From positions 8,546,850-8,610,849 of the forward strand of contig NC_134029.1 in the NCBI RefSeq assembly GCF_964204645.1: DNA of 64,000 nucleotides, read 5' to 3'. The DNA is from Tubulanus polymorphus (taxonomy: Eukaryota; Nemertea; Palaeonemertea; Tubulaniformes; Tubulanidae). The position numbers were made by a program, and so were the translations under genes. Numbering within the stretch: the first letter of the stretch is position 1; the number at the start of each line of letters is the position of its first letter. Under the pieces are notes generated by a model. That model searched no databases and was not told the origin of the DNA. It worked only from the letters and a program-made list of their open reading frames with translations. This document shows, one piece after another, positions 1 to 11,161 of the stretch.

Positions 1-71
1 ATCGTTCGTGAATTCTGCAAAATCTTCAATGTTTACTAATAATTTGACAGTTCCCAGGGCAGAACAACGTT

Positions 72-171
72 AGCCAATCAGGATAGGCGATTTCAAACGG
101 GCACTTGCGCTAACGGCCGGTCAGGTAGTGTCAGCCAATCAGGGTGCGCGCTTTCAAACGGGCACTTGCGC
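72..171 (+). promoter_or_regulatory. Duplicated CCAAT / CHR-like promoter module of cyclin G
   Basis: A 39-bp module occurs twice, at 72-110 and 133-171, 61 bp apart. Each copy has AGCCAATCA (NF-Y type CCAAT box) and, about 10 bp later, TTTCAAACGGGCACTTGCGC. The reverse strand of the second part contains TTTGAA, the CHR element core of cell-cycle promoters. It lies about 180-280 bp upstream of the cyclin G start codon. The repeat is directly visible; the regulatory role is inferred. Confidence 0.5.
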
Positions 172-351
172 CAGAAACGAGCTTTGTTTACGTCAAGAGG
201 GAGAAAGAAACATCAGAACAGAACTAATACTAGAATTTATCAGCCGAACATTTGCGGAGATCTCAGAAATGCTGCTTTAAGTAAGAAAAGAGTAAGAGAG
301 GAAAGCTTCGAGAGAGGAGGAGGAAAATTCATTCGGGCAGAATAAGAGAGT

Positions 352-3300
352 ATGGGACCGGTAGCTTTTGCGTTAGTGGAGAAAATGGGCGATTTCGACG
401 ACCACTTTACTGTTACATCTGACAGCAGTATCCATCACCCAGTTAGCCTTGTTGTTGATATGATGAAAACCGATGAAGATAACTTCCAGGTAGCGGTGGT
501 GAGTATATTTTGATATATGGCTGAAAATCCCAGAGATTTTCGAAGTTTCAAAAAGGCAGGGTCCACTCATGTCAGAGCCAACGCAAAACAGGAACTGAAG
601 AAATGAAATTGATTACTTAGATGGGGAGGTACACTCGGTCATCCTTATTACCGAGATGGTATTTTAGAATTAGAGATCAGTTTCAGGCACTCGTAGTGGT
701 GTAGAGGGTTCGAATACAGAATAGCTCATTTTTCAATTTAGCCTACAAAGAAATATCAGGCAAAAGTGTAGTCTGAATACCAGTTGTTGTTACCGGTTCC
801 CTACAACGTCTGACGCTAAGTATCATAGAGAGGTTAACTCCCGTTAATTGCAATGCAACAACTGATTTTAGTGTAAAATCAAACCTTTGTACTAAAATAA
901 ATAAATAAGTTACCTTGTTGACTTTTGAAAACGTGTTTTATCATAATATTTTTGATGATTTAAATCGTGAACCGGAGAATTTATCAATTTGATTTGAATT
1001 GAATTGATTGCACAAGATTTCCAAAATCGGCATTTGGTTGTAGCAATTAGAAATTGCTTCCAACGCGCCTGGGTACTAGACTAGCAAAAGTGAAACAAAT
1101 TGAGGCAGTCAAATCTACGAAAATGATACAAACGATAGAAACATTACATTAACTTACTGAATTTGTTGAGCATGAGCATCAAATTTCTAAATCTGCCTTT
1201 GGTTTAATGCCAGTCAAATTAAAAACAAACCAATGTAACCAATTATCCACGCTACACGTTAATGGCGTATCTGCAGGCCTGAGTTTAAGCGTAAAACGAT
1301 TTAGGCCTAGTTCGAATTGTTTTCGACATTTTAAAAGTGAAGTAACCTTAGCAATTACATCGCAGTTAGAGCTTGAAATCTATGGTCCGACTTGACACAG
1401 GTTTTAGTCTCAGCCCTCAAAATGGCTCAACGTTGGATATTGCACAAAATTTATGATCAAATCTCTGTCCAGATCGGATGGTAGTTTAATCAAGCCAGTT
1501 GGCCTGTAATTGACTTTGTTCCATATAAAAAGAAGGGCATTAGCACAGGCACAACAGTGTAAAATATTCTCCATAGAAGCCGAAAATAGGCATTGGCTTT
1601 AGTATAAACACGTTCTGTTTTTGGTTTTAAATTTAGCGTTTGATCTGCTATGTATAAATACATTCTGAGCGATCACCTGTTGAGAGAAAAATGAAATTGA
1701 CTTTTAAGTTTCTTTGTTATTGAAATAAGAACACTTTCAGGCTATTTCAAGATTTATATAACTTAACCCCCCAACCTAAGGACTGGTGTCCTTACGTAAT
1801 ATGTTTGATCACAGCTTGTGACACAAGATGTTCGTTTGGAACGATTTCGTAATCTATATCAGAACATCGTTTATTGTGAATAACTAACTGTTTGTGTTAC
1901 TGTTGTTAGGAGAGTAGATTCTCTCAGAACAACACACACTGGCATTGACTGCTGCTACAACTAGGATTGGGTCTAATTAGCATGATAATGGCAAATATCG
2001 ACAATCAATGATATCAATCAATTATTAACCGTTGCTAGTAGATTGACATTGAAAACTGACTTCTAGGATATCGGAGTGGTTTTAGGTTATGTATCATCAG
2101 AAAACTTGGCATGTTGACAAGTGATTGTCAATTCGATATTCCATTTTAAGGTTGGTTTTGCAATAGGCTATGGAAATTAGTTTTGAATTGGCCACGTTTA
2201 CTATATAATGTCCTCATTCGACCTAAATTTTTGAAGATACGAATTATACATTCAAAATATCTTGTTTATGTATGCCACGATATGGGGCAAAGCAAAAATC
2301 ATAATTTTTGTTACAAAGAGGAATCGTTGGCATTAATTTGTTCCCATTGAAAAACCATGGTGTTATAGATTTCTATAAATCCGGTAGGCCTATAATAAAG
2401 TTGAGATCTTCACCAATTTTGACTGTAATCATTTCTTGAATGATTGATAGTTTTTGTCTCAGATGAAGAGGTTATCGGACTTGTTTTGGCTAGGTGCCCT
2501 TGTCTACGTTAAGGTCATCAATATTTCCGAAACGATAACTCATTTTTATTTGCATAATTCTATTATTCGGCTGAACGGTTCCATAGGTCATTCTTTCTAG
2601 ATTATTCTAAGGTTAAACCACGCGATTCTTTATTTTGCTCAGTGACGTCTGGCTTGATAATTCTGTTTAGAAGACCATGAAGTGCCTCTACATTCCATAA
2701 AATTTCTTTAAACGATTATTTCAATGCGTTGGTATTTGTGTAGTGCCCTTCTAGTTCGAATATGAAATTTCTACATAATATTGGCCATTTACGTGAATTC
2801 ATGAGTATCTTGAGATCATTATCATTGTCATGATCATCATGTTGTCTTCGAAACGTCTTTACTAAACTAGTTGTTTTGTTTGATCGTTTTTTCACAGGTT
2901 GGTGACAGCAATGGAACTGGGTGTGGTATGAAATATTTACAGATGTTGGAGGTGGCCTTGATTAAGTCGTGTGTGTATCAACCCAACGTGAATGGTTTGG
3001 TATACGGCCCAATGGTACGTATTCTATTATAACGAGTTATGCCTTCGGTGCTGATGGCGATGAAATATATTCAATAGATTCAAATGACTTGGTTTAAGAT
3101 CATTAGGCTTTCAGAAAAATGTAGGCCTATGTATGTGATGAAATATTCTTATCTTATTGTAAATACATTAGATTAGAATAACTTTCCCTTGCTGGCAGAT
3201 TGACCTAGTTAAAAACAGAACCCCTTCAATATTGCTTTCAGTGTTAGATAAAAATAGGGTTTAGATTATTCACACGAAGCTGAAGAGATGATTGCGTAAG

Positions 3301-6300
3301 AGTCCGAATATTCGTTTCTGTCGACTTTTATGAAAAACATTTGATGAATTGTTTTAAAAGATTTAATGATTACTAAATAGATCGGTTTCCATTATGCGTG
3401 ATGTTAATCATGTGCGGTCAGTGTAGAAGTGAGTGGGTGACTTCAGAATTTCCTGAACCACGCTGACTACGCATACATTTTGCCATTTCCGGAACCCTTT
3501 ATGAATTCTGTACACATCAGCTGATTTCTAATTGTTCTAATTGTTCAATCCACTGAATGGAGTTGCGTATGTCCGGCGCGATTGTGTTGTTACGCTCTTA
3601 CAATCACGTTCGTTCCTGGTTTTATAGTTAGTGCCAGCGTGCCTGGTGTCCTTATTTGGAAATGACCTGGATCGATTTGTTTATAAACAAAAAGTAGTAA
3701 AGTGCGTAGTAGATACTCGATTAATCAGGTCACGAACTGAATTGTTCCAGGGACTTATCCCGGGACCTGTTTATGGTAGTAGTTTTAGGTCTTGTGATAC
3801 TGGCAGTGCCAACAGCGTTGTCATGATGGAGCAAGTACGTGCACTGGCTGTCAAGCTTTAAATTTAATTTGTGTTAAAATCGAATTAAGGCTAAGCTGTA
3901 TTACTTATCAATTCCATTGAAATAGAAACCATTTAGGTTTTTTAAGGGTATGGAAAGATCTAGGGTAGTTCGTACCTTAGACCCTACTATTTGGTCTAAG
4001 CTTATTGTAGGTCTTGGAGAGGCTAAGATTTAAGGCTAGAAATGACTAGATTAGGATCAGCAGGATAAGATTATGGGTTAGCGCCGTATGGTAAGGGTAG
4101 TTCAGTGGTTTAGGCGCATAAGGTGTGCATTGATTGTCTACATACTTTAACGTTGTTGTTATTTAACTTCACGTCGTCACTGTTACTTTTAGAATGAAGA
4201 TAAGGTCGGGTGTGAGGACAGAGACAAAGCCGTTACGAACCTACGTTGTTTACACTTGTTCTACGGATTTAGTCCCGAAACGTTTGCGCTCTCTGTCAGC
4301 TTGTTAGACCGGTTCTTATGTAAAGTCAAGGTATGTATTTATTTACGCGCATTCTACTAATCTGTGTCACTAGAAATTAAACAGGCATTAAAAAGTGGAT
4401 TTCAGTCCGACGACAGCAAATAAACCCGACAGAAGAGATTTATTAAAACGATTGAATTCTGTGAAGTGCAGGCCCGCGATATGTTTTATTTGAAAATTCA
4501 TTAATCCTGGCAAGTTTTCCCAGGTACTGTTAAAAAAAAAATTGCGCATTTGAACGGTTGCCAATGGGACAATATTATTGTTTCACTGCTTTATTAGGTC
4601 GTTTGCTTCAGAGAATTGTTACGTGAATGAACAATGTGAATTATAATCACCAGGTTCCCTCTGAATTGAAATTGTCCATTGATTCTTTGACTGTTGAATG
4701 GTTTTTTTTCCGAAAAATCCTCCAGTTTTCGTGCTTAGATTCCAAAAATTGCAAGAAATATTTTGGATGGTTAATACCACCCTTCTTCAGTCCTTTAATT
4801 TTACATCTTTCTGAGAGAAGGACCCATACTGGACTGAAGAAAAAAACACGACTGGAGCCAAAACCTCAAGTCCTATTTAGATTTTTCTAAGAATTCCAGT
4901 TTTCCTAATCCTCAACTTGCGACTGGTCGACTCGTTGAATATTAATTTTCTTTCCAATATTACCAAAAAAGCAAGAGTTAAACATGCTTGAAATAATATT
5001 GGGGCTGGTCTTGGATGCTTATTGTAATGCGTTCAACAGCGTTTTATAAAAAAAGACTTTCTATCTGATTTTGTGTTGTTGCAGGTGCGTCCCAAGTACT
5101 TGTCTTGTATCGCGACGGCTTGCTACTTCATCGCTGTTAAAACCGTCGAAGAAGACAGCGAGATACCGTACGCGACCGAACTAGTCAAGCTGAGCCAGTG
5201 CGGCGGCGCCGCAGCTGACCTGCTACGAATGGAGGGCATAATACTCGATAAACTCGACTGGGATCTGAATCCGGTGACGACGCTGACGTTCGTCAACAAT
5301 TTCTATGCAATATTCGTCGAGAAGTTTCCAGAATTGGCGTCGACGGCGTTGATCGAATCGGCCGTGTCGAAGTTAGAAGTCTGTATGTGCCACTACGGTT
5401 TCTACGGATTTCAGGTAATTATGATACGAAATTGACAGCTCCTTGGAGCTTTGCAAAGATTCCCTGAGTCCTATTGATTCCTCGAAAACTTCTTCTACAC
5501 CTTGTTTTTCAAGGTCCTTGAATTTGAGCGAAATGACCAAAAGTCCTTGAAAACTCCTTGAATTTTGAGAAATTGGCAATTTGAAAATGTTTAGGTCTAG
5601 TCAGTATTCATAGGCCAAATACACGCAGATTCCACTGAATTAAATTGTTTAGGCGGTGACTGAATTAGAAACTGAGTTTCTTTGAAGTTAATGATTATAT
5701 TTGCTTACTAGGTCACTGAATTAACAGTTTACTGCGATATAAACATTACCGATTTAGGAGGAGTGTATGAAACACTGATACATACACTCCTTGAAATTTG
5801 AAATTTTCTCCTTGTATTCTGTAATGACTGATCTGTAGGTTCCCTCGATTCCGTGTTTTTGAACGCATCTTTATTTTCTGGTTTAACCTGATTCCAACTA
5901 CGTTTTGTTTTAACATTTTCTATCCAAGTACCTTATCAGGAGTGACTCGTTAATTACCATGTCCCTTAATGCGCAATTTTAGATTACCCGGCCCTGAACC
6001 TTTATAGTAAACCGAATTAAATGCGGAATATTTCGAACGCCCAGTCATAAAATCGTCAACAATCTTGTTATGATAAGAATATGACGTCGGTGTTTGTCAC
6101 TATTTCCTGCAATATGTTGACAGGAATTCATCGGCATCGTCATGCGACAGATTGTTCGAGGAAAACCACTTGTTTACTTTGAAATTCATGAATGAAGAAA
6201 CCATAAAATGCCACCTGCTTGAACGAACGTGAATCTGTTACTTCTGTGTAGAATAGAAATCTTTTTGATAATTTTTTAATATCATGAAAATGATTCCATC

Positions 6301-9300
6301 CACAAACGGTTTTGTAGTGAGGACTGGCTTATATGAACAATGAATTATTTTCAATTAGATGAGTAATTTGGGAGTTTAAATGAGTTGAAACTGTTCATAA
6401 CTTCCGATAATATTGAATCATGTTTCTGGTCTGGAAATTAGTGTCTATTTCACATACGTTTTGGATACTGAAGGTGTATAACTGTCACTTAAAACGAACA
6501 TACTTTATAGGACACATAAAATTCTTTGAAACAAGGTTCTAAGGTTCATTGTGTTCTGTATCTTCAATATTTAACATATATCTGTATATTCTATTTAGGC
6601 CCAATCTCTTGCTTTGGCGATCTTCAGTTGTGCACTGCAAGAAGTGAGTGCTAGTGTACCCGCGTTATCTGCTATCATTGACCTGCAAGTTTATTGTAAG
6701 GTAAGATTTCTCAAATTTTCATTTGTTTAACAATCAATGAAGGCCCATCGTTTATTGGGTGAAAGTTGAACAGGAATGCGAAATATGATTGCCTCAATTC
6801 CAAATTATAAAGGAAAAAATTGAACACAGATCATCAGATGTAAACGTTGATGCAATTTTCAAATGCTGTATTGTTTGTTTTTAGTCCCTGTAGCCTCTCT
6901 AGATGATATCTAAACAATTTCTTTGGCAATTTTTCGATTTCGAATTAACCAATGTTAGTACTTCCAGACCTCTCTGGACAAAACGATATTGTGAATTACA
7001 TATGCTGAGTCTGCTGTAGGTAACTTTCTAAAAGCGGAGCAGAGTGCGGAGCAGAACCAGGGGCGGAGCGCGGAATAGCGTGTCTCGAGTATTTGCGGAA
7101 CAGTGCGTTAGGGCTCAGTACACCGTACGGACATCACGTCCTGCAGTTTACAAAGCGTTATCGATTCACTGTTGAAATATCATTGTGTTATAGGCCCATC
7201 TGGATTGAGACGAGATAAACCCAAAAAACATCTAAAGCATGACGCTGACAACCAGCCAATGACGGTGTCAGTACGGATGAACCAGTTTGGTTACTACAAT
7301 AAGCTCATATACATGTAGTTTATGGACCAAAAATCTGTGTAAATCGGCTCCGAAATTTTAGCGCAGTCGACTGTATATCAGTATAACAATACCACATTAA
7401 CCGTGATAAAAAAAACATCTAAGTCGTTCCATGTTCGTCTATTCCCCAAATATTCGAGACACGCTATTCTGCGATGAGGAGAGAATCCCACAATGATAAT
7501 AAAAAGTCCGAAAATGAAACTTCGAGATAGTAGTTTATTCAACGTTTCGACTATATCCTAATAGTCATCTTCAGGAATAATGAGATACTACAGAAATTAT
7601 GAGATATATATACAATCCAGGGACAAAGAGACTAATTCAAGTAATCAGAGATGATACAAACTAAAGGAAAATTAACGTAGAAACAGTTACACGCTAAAAT
7701 AGATTAAAGGGAAGCAAACTAAGGGGTGATTATAAACAACAATAGTGAGTATAAATATAAATGAAACTTAAAGTCAGTAGTAAAAAGAAAGACAAACTAA
7801 GGGGCACTTAAATTAAAACAAAGGTGAATACAAGTTAAGTCAGAGACGAAATTGATGAGAGAACAAATAACAAATAATCAAAGGGGAAATCAAGTGTTGA
7901 GTTTAACCAGTTTACAGAGGAATTTTGATATAAGTTTATTATGGGGTGAAAAACCATTGTTAAGGTTTACAACGTTGTTCGAATTTTCAATAATTAATGC
8001 AGATTCCAAAATATGTCTTCTAGTTTTATCGCTGCAAGGGTAAACTAATTCAGCATTAGCAAAATCAAAATTGTGTGAAGTCTGAAAAACATGACTAGCA
8101 ACTCCGCTTTCAGGTTTAAAGTTTTTTACATCTAATTTATGCTCTTTTATGCGTTGATTAAGATTCCGACCTGTTTCTCCTATATATACTTTGTCGCAAA
8201 CTTTACAAGGTATTTTATAAATTCCACAGTTTAGGGATTCGGTTTTCGGTTTGTTGTTAATCAATATGTTACTAAGTTTATTATTGTATTTAAAGATGAG
8301 TTGTTTATTTAGTGACCGAAGAGAAACTTTAGAATTCTCGAGGAAAGGTACATACGGTACAATGATAGGCTGTTTATCGGTAGCCAACGTAGGAGTTCTA
8401 AGGTTGTTATTTCTAAAATGCGTAGTACGAGCTTTAAGTAGAGCTTTTTTCAATAGGAAATCGGGGTAGGCAAGTTTTTTGAGAGATTGGTTAATATGGT
8501 GAATTTCATCGGGTAGAAATGAGGGGTCGCAAATTCTCAAAGCGCGAAGAAATAATCCTTGAGCTAAACCGAGTTTAATATCCGGAGAAGTAAAAGAGAA
8601 GTAATGGAGGTAGGATTCAGCGTTGGTAGGTTTCCTATAAATAGGTTTATAGGAAACCTACCAACGCTGAATCCTACCTCCATTACTTCTCTTTTACTTC
8701 TCCGGATATTAAACTCGGTTTAGCTCAAGGATTATTTCTTCGCGCTTTGAGAATTTGCGACCCCTCATTTCTACCCGATGAAATTCACCATATTAACCAA
8801 TCTCTCAAAAAACTTGCCTACCCCGATTTCCTATTGAAAAAAGCTCTACTTAAAGCTCGTACTACGCATTTTAGAAATAACAACCTTAGAACTCCTACGT
8901 TGGCTACCGATAAACAGCCTATCATTGTACCGTATGTACCTTTCCTCGAGAATTCTAAAGTTTCTCTTCGGTCACTAAATAAACAACTCATCTTTAAATA
9001 CAATAATAAACTTAGTAACATATTGATTAACAACAAACCGAAAACCGAATCCCTAAACTGTGGAATTTATAAAATACCTTGTAAAGTTTGCGACAAAGTA
9101 TATATAGGAGAAACAGGTCGGAATCTTAATCAACGCATAAAAGAGCATAAATTAGATGTAAAAAACTTTAAACCTGAAAGCGGAGTTGCTAGTCATGTTT
9201 TTCAGACTTCACACAATTTTGATTTTGCTAATGCTGAATTAGTTTACCCTTGCAGCGATAAAACTAGAAGACATATTTTGGAATCTGCATTAATTATTGA

Positions 9301-11161
9301 AAATTCGAACAACGTTGTAAACCTTAACAATGGTTTTTCACCCCATAATAAACTTATATCAAAATTCCTCTGTAAACTGGTTAAACTCAACACTTGATTT
9401 CCCCTTTGATTATTTGTTATTTGTTCTCTCATCAATTTCGTCTCTGACTTAACTTGTATTCACCTTTGTTTTAATTTAAGTGCCCCCTAGTTTGTCTTTC
9501 TTTTTACTACTGACTTTAAGTTTCATTTATATTTATACTCACTATTGTTGTTTATAATCACCCCTTAGTTTGCTTCCCTTTAATCTATTTTAGCGTGTAA
9601 CTGTTTCTACGTTAATTTTCCTTTAGTTTGTATCATCTCTGATTACTTGAATTAGTCTCTTTGTCCCTGGATTGTATATATATCTCATAATTTCTGTAGT
9701 ATCTCATTATTCCTGAAGATGACTATTAGGATATAGTCGAAACGTTGAATAAACTACTATCTCGAAGTTTCATTTTCGGACTTTTTATTATCATTGTGGG
9801 ATTCTCTCCTCATCGCGTCAACACGGATATTGTGTTTTACCTATCGTGACGCTATTCTGCGTTCCGTCCCCTGATTCTGCTCCGCTTTTAGAAAGTAACC
9901 TCTGCTGTACCATCAAATTTGGCTGTGAAAGTTTTCATAGTCCAAAAATAGATGGGGCATTCGTAGTTAGGATAGGTTTTCATCTAACACATGAATGTAG
10001 ATAGGAAAAAGTTAAATGTTCGTCAGGGCATGTGATACCGGTAGTTATGAGGCAATTGACTTCTTCATCATATGGCCAGCTCGGTCATGGTAAGCTGTGA
10101 TACTGTGATTTTAAGCAAAAGTTTCCGTCTTCCTTTCAGGTTAGCGATATGGAGTTCTTGCAGTGTCGCGGTATGATCATTGACTATCTCGTGTTGTACT
10201 ACAGTCAGAAGAACAAAATGCCGAAAGAGAAACGCAAGTGGCTGATATCGAGGCGTACGATGAGTCAACTGCGACCGACGTTTGATTACGAAATCGAGCT
10301 TCCGACCATTCTGGAATCTGACGACGACAACGACTGCGATTTAGAGACGTAAGTTGGACTCGGTGGTTGTTTGAAAAAGAAACACCTCGCCAGGGGTACG
10401 GCTATTTGGATAATAACTGCGTAGGATTACCGCAAATGCAAGCAGAAATTTTGAAATGTTGCTATTCTAAAATATAATGTAACATATGTCTCAAACACTC
10501 CTTCAGTCAGCAAGAAAATTTATTAGGGAAAATTATGTATATTGTATTGTTAGCTCAATTCCTCTTATGATAATTGGTCAATGTCAGTTAAACACAGCTG
10601 CTTACCTGAATTAGGCTTGTGTTATTAATGTGTGGGTTTGATATATGCTTGACTCAGCTGTTGTACTTCATAAATTACCCAAATTTGAATTCTAATTGGA
10701 AATACGAATGATTTTAAATTAGCATTAATCCTTGGTATTGAAGATTTAGCGGTGGAATTTCGCTGAACATTTAACTGAGAGCCAGTATTTTGCTGAACAT
10801 TTAACTGAGAGCCAATTGCCAGATTTTTTTTTTCCAAAATAGTGAATGAGACGTGGTTTGTGAGACTAAAAATCTAGATGATAGTTGATTGTAGATGAAC
10901 TAAATTTTGATGAGTGTGTCCTATTGTTACATGGACCATCTGGATGGGATAGCTGATGGTGCAGATACCTATTGGCGTCGCTCTAGTTGACGTACAATGA
11001 TCTGAACAGCTTTTTCTTGTTCTTCTATTTGCAGAGGTATCGAGGATCGTGACGTGCATTCCTTATCATCGAAACTGGATCAAGTTCCGCATACCGGTAC
11101 TTATGGTGCTATCGTCGAATCACTGCCTTACCACAACGAAACCGTTCTGCCCGTTATATAA
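352..11161 (+). CDS. CCNG: Cyclin G (CCNG1/CCNG2-like), 7 coding exons
   Basis: Coding exons: 352-498, 2898-3014, 4193-4330, 5085-5414, 6599-6700, 10140-10348 and 11035-11161. All are bounded by GT/AG and keep one frame of 389 codons plus a stop. Cyclin G proteins are atypical cyclins linked to cell-cycle arrest, p53 signalling and PP2A. The cyclin box spans exons 3-5: exon 3 ends in SPETFALSVSLLDRFLCKVK, exon 4 begins VRPKYLSCIATACYFIAVKT and continues to ILDKLDWDL. Exon 6 carries RKWLISRRTMSQL followed by ELPTILESDDDNDCD, which resembles the cyclin G2 C-terminus (WIVSRRT, ELPTIPE, acidic tail) and separates it from cyclin I. The start at 352 is the first in-frame ATG; M12 is an alternative. 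The short N-terminal exon is the least certain part. Intron 5 (6701-10139) carries a large retroelement insertion. Confidence 0.88.
499..2897 (+). other. Cyclin G intron 1
   Basis: A 2.4-kb intron between a GTGAGT donor at 499 and a TTTTTTCACAG acceptor ending at 2897. I saw no convincing coding exon, RNA gene or transposon in it. Confidence 0.6.
7471..8641 (-). mobile_element. 5'-truncated Penelope-like element, left (minus) copy
   Basis: This arm is the reverse complement of 8646-9816 about a 4-nt centre at 8642-8645. Paired coordinates sum to 17287 throughout, so there is no net length change. The only difference I saw is near 7800/9487. It holds a GIY-YIG ORF (7890-8642) and a 3' tail with a hammerhead-like motif. 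Penelope-like elements normally encode reverse transcriptase followed by GIY-YIG endonuclease; only the end of that protein is present. Confidence 0.8.
7890..8642 (-). CDS. GIY-YIG endonuclease fragment of a Penelope-like element (minus copy)
   Basis: About 250 codons open from the palindrome centre to the stop at 7890, identical in sequence to the ORF at 8645-9397. There is no convincing ATG; the N-terminus is lost by truncation. It contains RKPTNAESYLHYF, typical of the region linking reverse transcriptase and endonuclease in these elements, then a Cys-Val-Cys-containing GIY...YIGETGR endonuclease core. The ORFs on the opposite strand of this segment are shadows. Confidence 0.75.
   Translation of the reverse strand: MYRKPTNAESYLHYFSFTSPDIKLGLAQGLFLRALRICDPSFLPDEIHHINQSLKKLAYPDFLLKKALLKARTTHFRNNNLRTPTLATDKQPIIVPYVPFLENSKVSLRSLNKQLIFKYNNKLSNILINNKPKTESLNCGIYKIPCKVCDKVYIGETGRNLNQRIKEHKLDVKNFKPESGVASHVFQTSHNFDFANAELVYPCSDKTRRHILESALIIENSNNVVNLNNGFSPHNKLISKFLCKLVKLNT
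8645..9397 (+). CDS. GIY-YIG endonuclease fragment of a Penelope-like element (plus copy)
   Basis: The open frame runs from the palindrome centre to TGA at 9395-9397, about 250 residues. In order it has the post-RT motif RKPTNAESYLHYF, a basic linker, then GIYKIPCKVCDKVYIGETGR: the GIY and YIG signatures 11 residues apart with a CxxC pair, followed by NLNQRIKEHK with the conserved Arg. Further on, HILESALIIEN supplies the acidic residue expected for the metal site. This is the endonuclease domain of a Penelope-like retroelement without the reverse transcriptase. It lies in cyclin G intron 5 and should be spliced out. The frame is intact, which points to recent insertion. Confidence 0.78.
   Translation, partial: VYRKPTNAESYLHYFSFTSPDIKLGLAQGLFLRALRICDPSFLPDEIHHINQSLKKLAYPDFLLKKALLKARTTHFRNNNLRTPTLATDKQPIIVPYVPFLENSKVSLRSLNKQLIFKYNNKLSNILINNKPKTESLNCGIYKIPCKVCDKVYIGETGRNLNQRIKEHKLDVKNFKPESGVASHVFQTSHNFDFANAELVYPCSDKTRRHILESALIIENSNNVVNLNNGFSPHNKLISKFLCKLVKLNT
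8646..9816 (+). mobile_element. 5'-truncated Penelope-like element, right (plus) copy
   Basis: Mirror of 7471-8641, joined head-to-head at the truncated 5' ends. After the endonuclease ORF comes an AT-rich tail of about 420 nt containing a hammerhead-like motif at 9713-9742 and ending TTTTTATTATCATTGTGGGA near 9800. Head-to-head partial copies are a known product of Penelope-like insertion. Confidence 0.8.
9713..9742 (+). ncRNA. Hammerhead ribozyme-like motif in the Penelope-like tail
   Basis: CTGAAGA (9713-9719, fitting CUGANGA) is followed by a possible stem II, GACTAT-TAGGAT-ATAGTC, and then GAAA (9739-9742). This is the conserved hammerhead core, and such motifs are known in Penelope-like elements. 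Stem III and the cleavage site are not clear by eye. The mirrored copy lies at 7545-7574 on the minus strand. Confidence 0.5.

Larger units (their letters stand above)
7010..9909. mobile_element. Composite inverted-repeat element with 9-bp flanking duplication
   Basis: The 9-mer TCTGCTGTA occurs at 7010-7018 and 9901-9909. Just inside lie inverted ends: GTAACTTTCTAAAAGCGGAG from about 7020 mirrors CTCCGCTTTTAGAAAGTAAC ending near 9899, with similarity continuing for about 50-60 bp (GGGGCGGAGCGCGGAATAGC and its mirror). A second inverted repeat inside the left part pairs GAATAGCGTGTCTCGA near 7073 with TCGAGACACGCTATTC near 7455. The Penelope-like palindrome sits inside this element. The 8-9 bp target duplication and GC-rich ends suggest a hAT- or Mutator-type non-autonomous DNA transposon; the superfamily is not settled. 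Confidence 0.55.

Noticed and set aside
700-720. tRNA-like B box (AGGGTTCGAATAC) in cyclin G intron 1
   Set aside because: No cloverleaf can be formed around it; probably chance or an old fragment.
5759-5791. 11-bp inverted repeat (AGGAGTGTATG/CATACACTCCT) in cyclin G intron 4
   Set aside because: Too short to interpret; may be a MITE remnant.
7852-8043. Plus-strand ORFs within the left Penelope-like arm
   Set aside because: They are antisense to the endonuclease frame and are mirrored in the other arm for the same reason.
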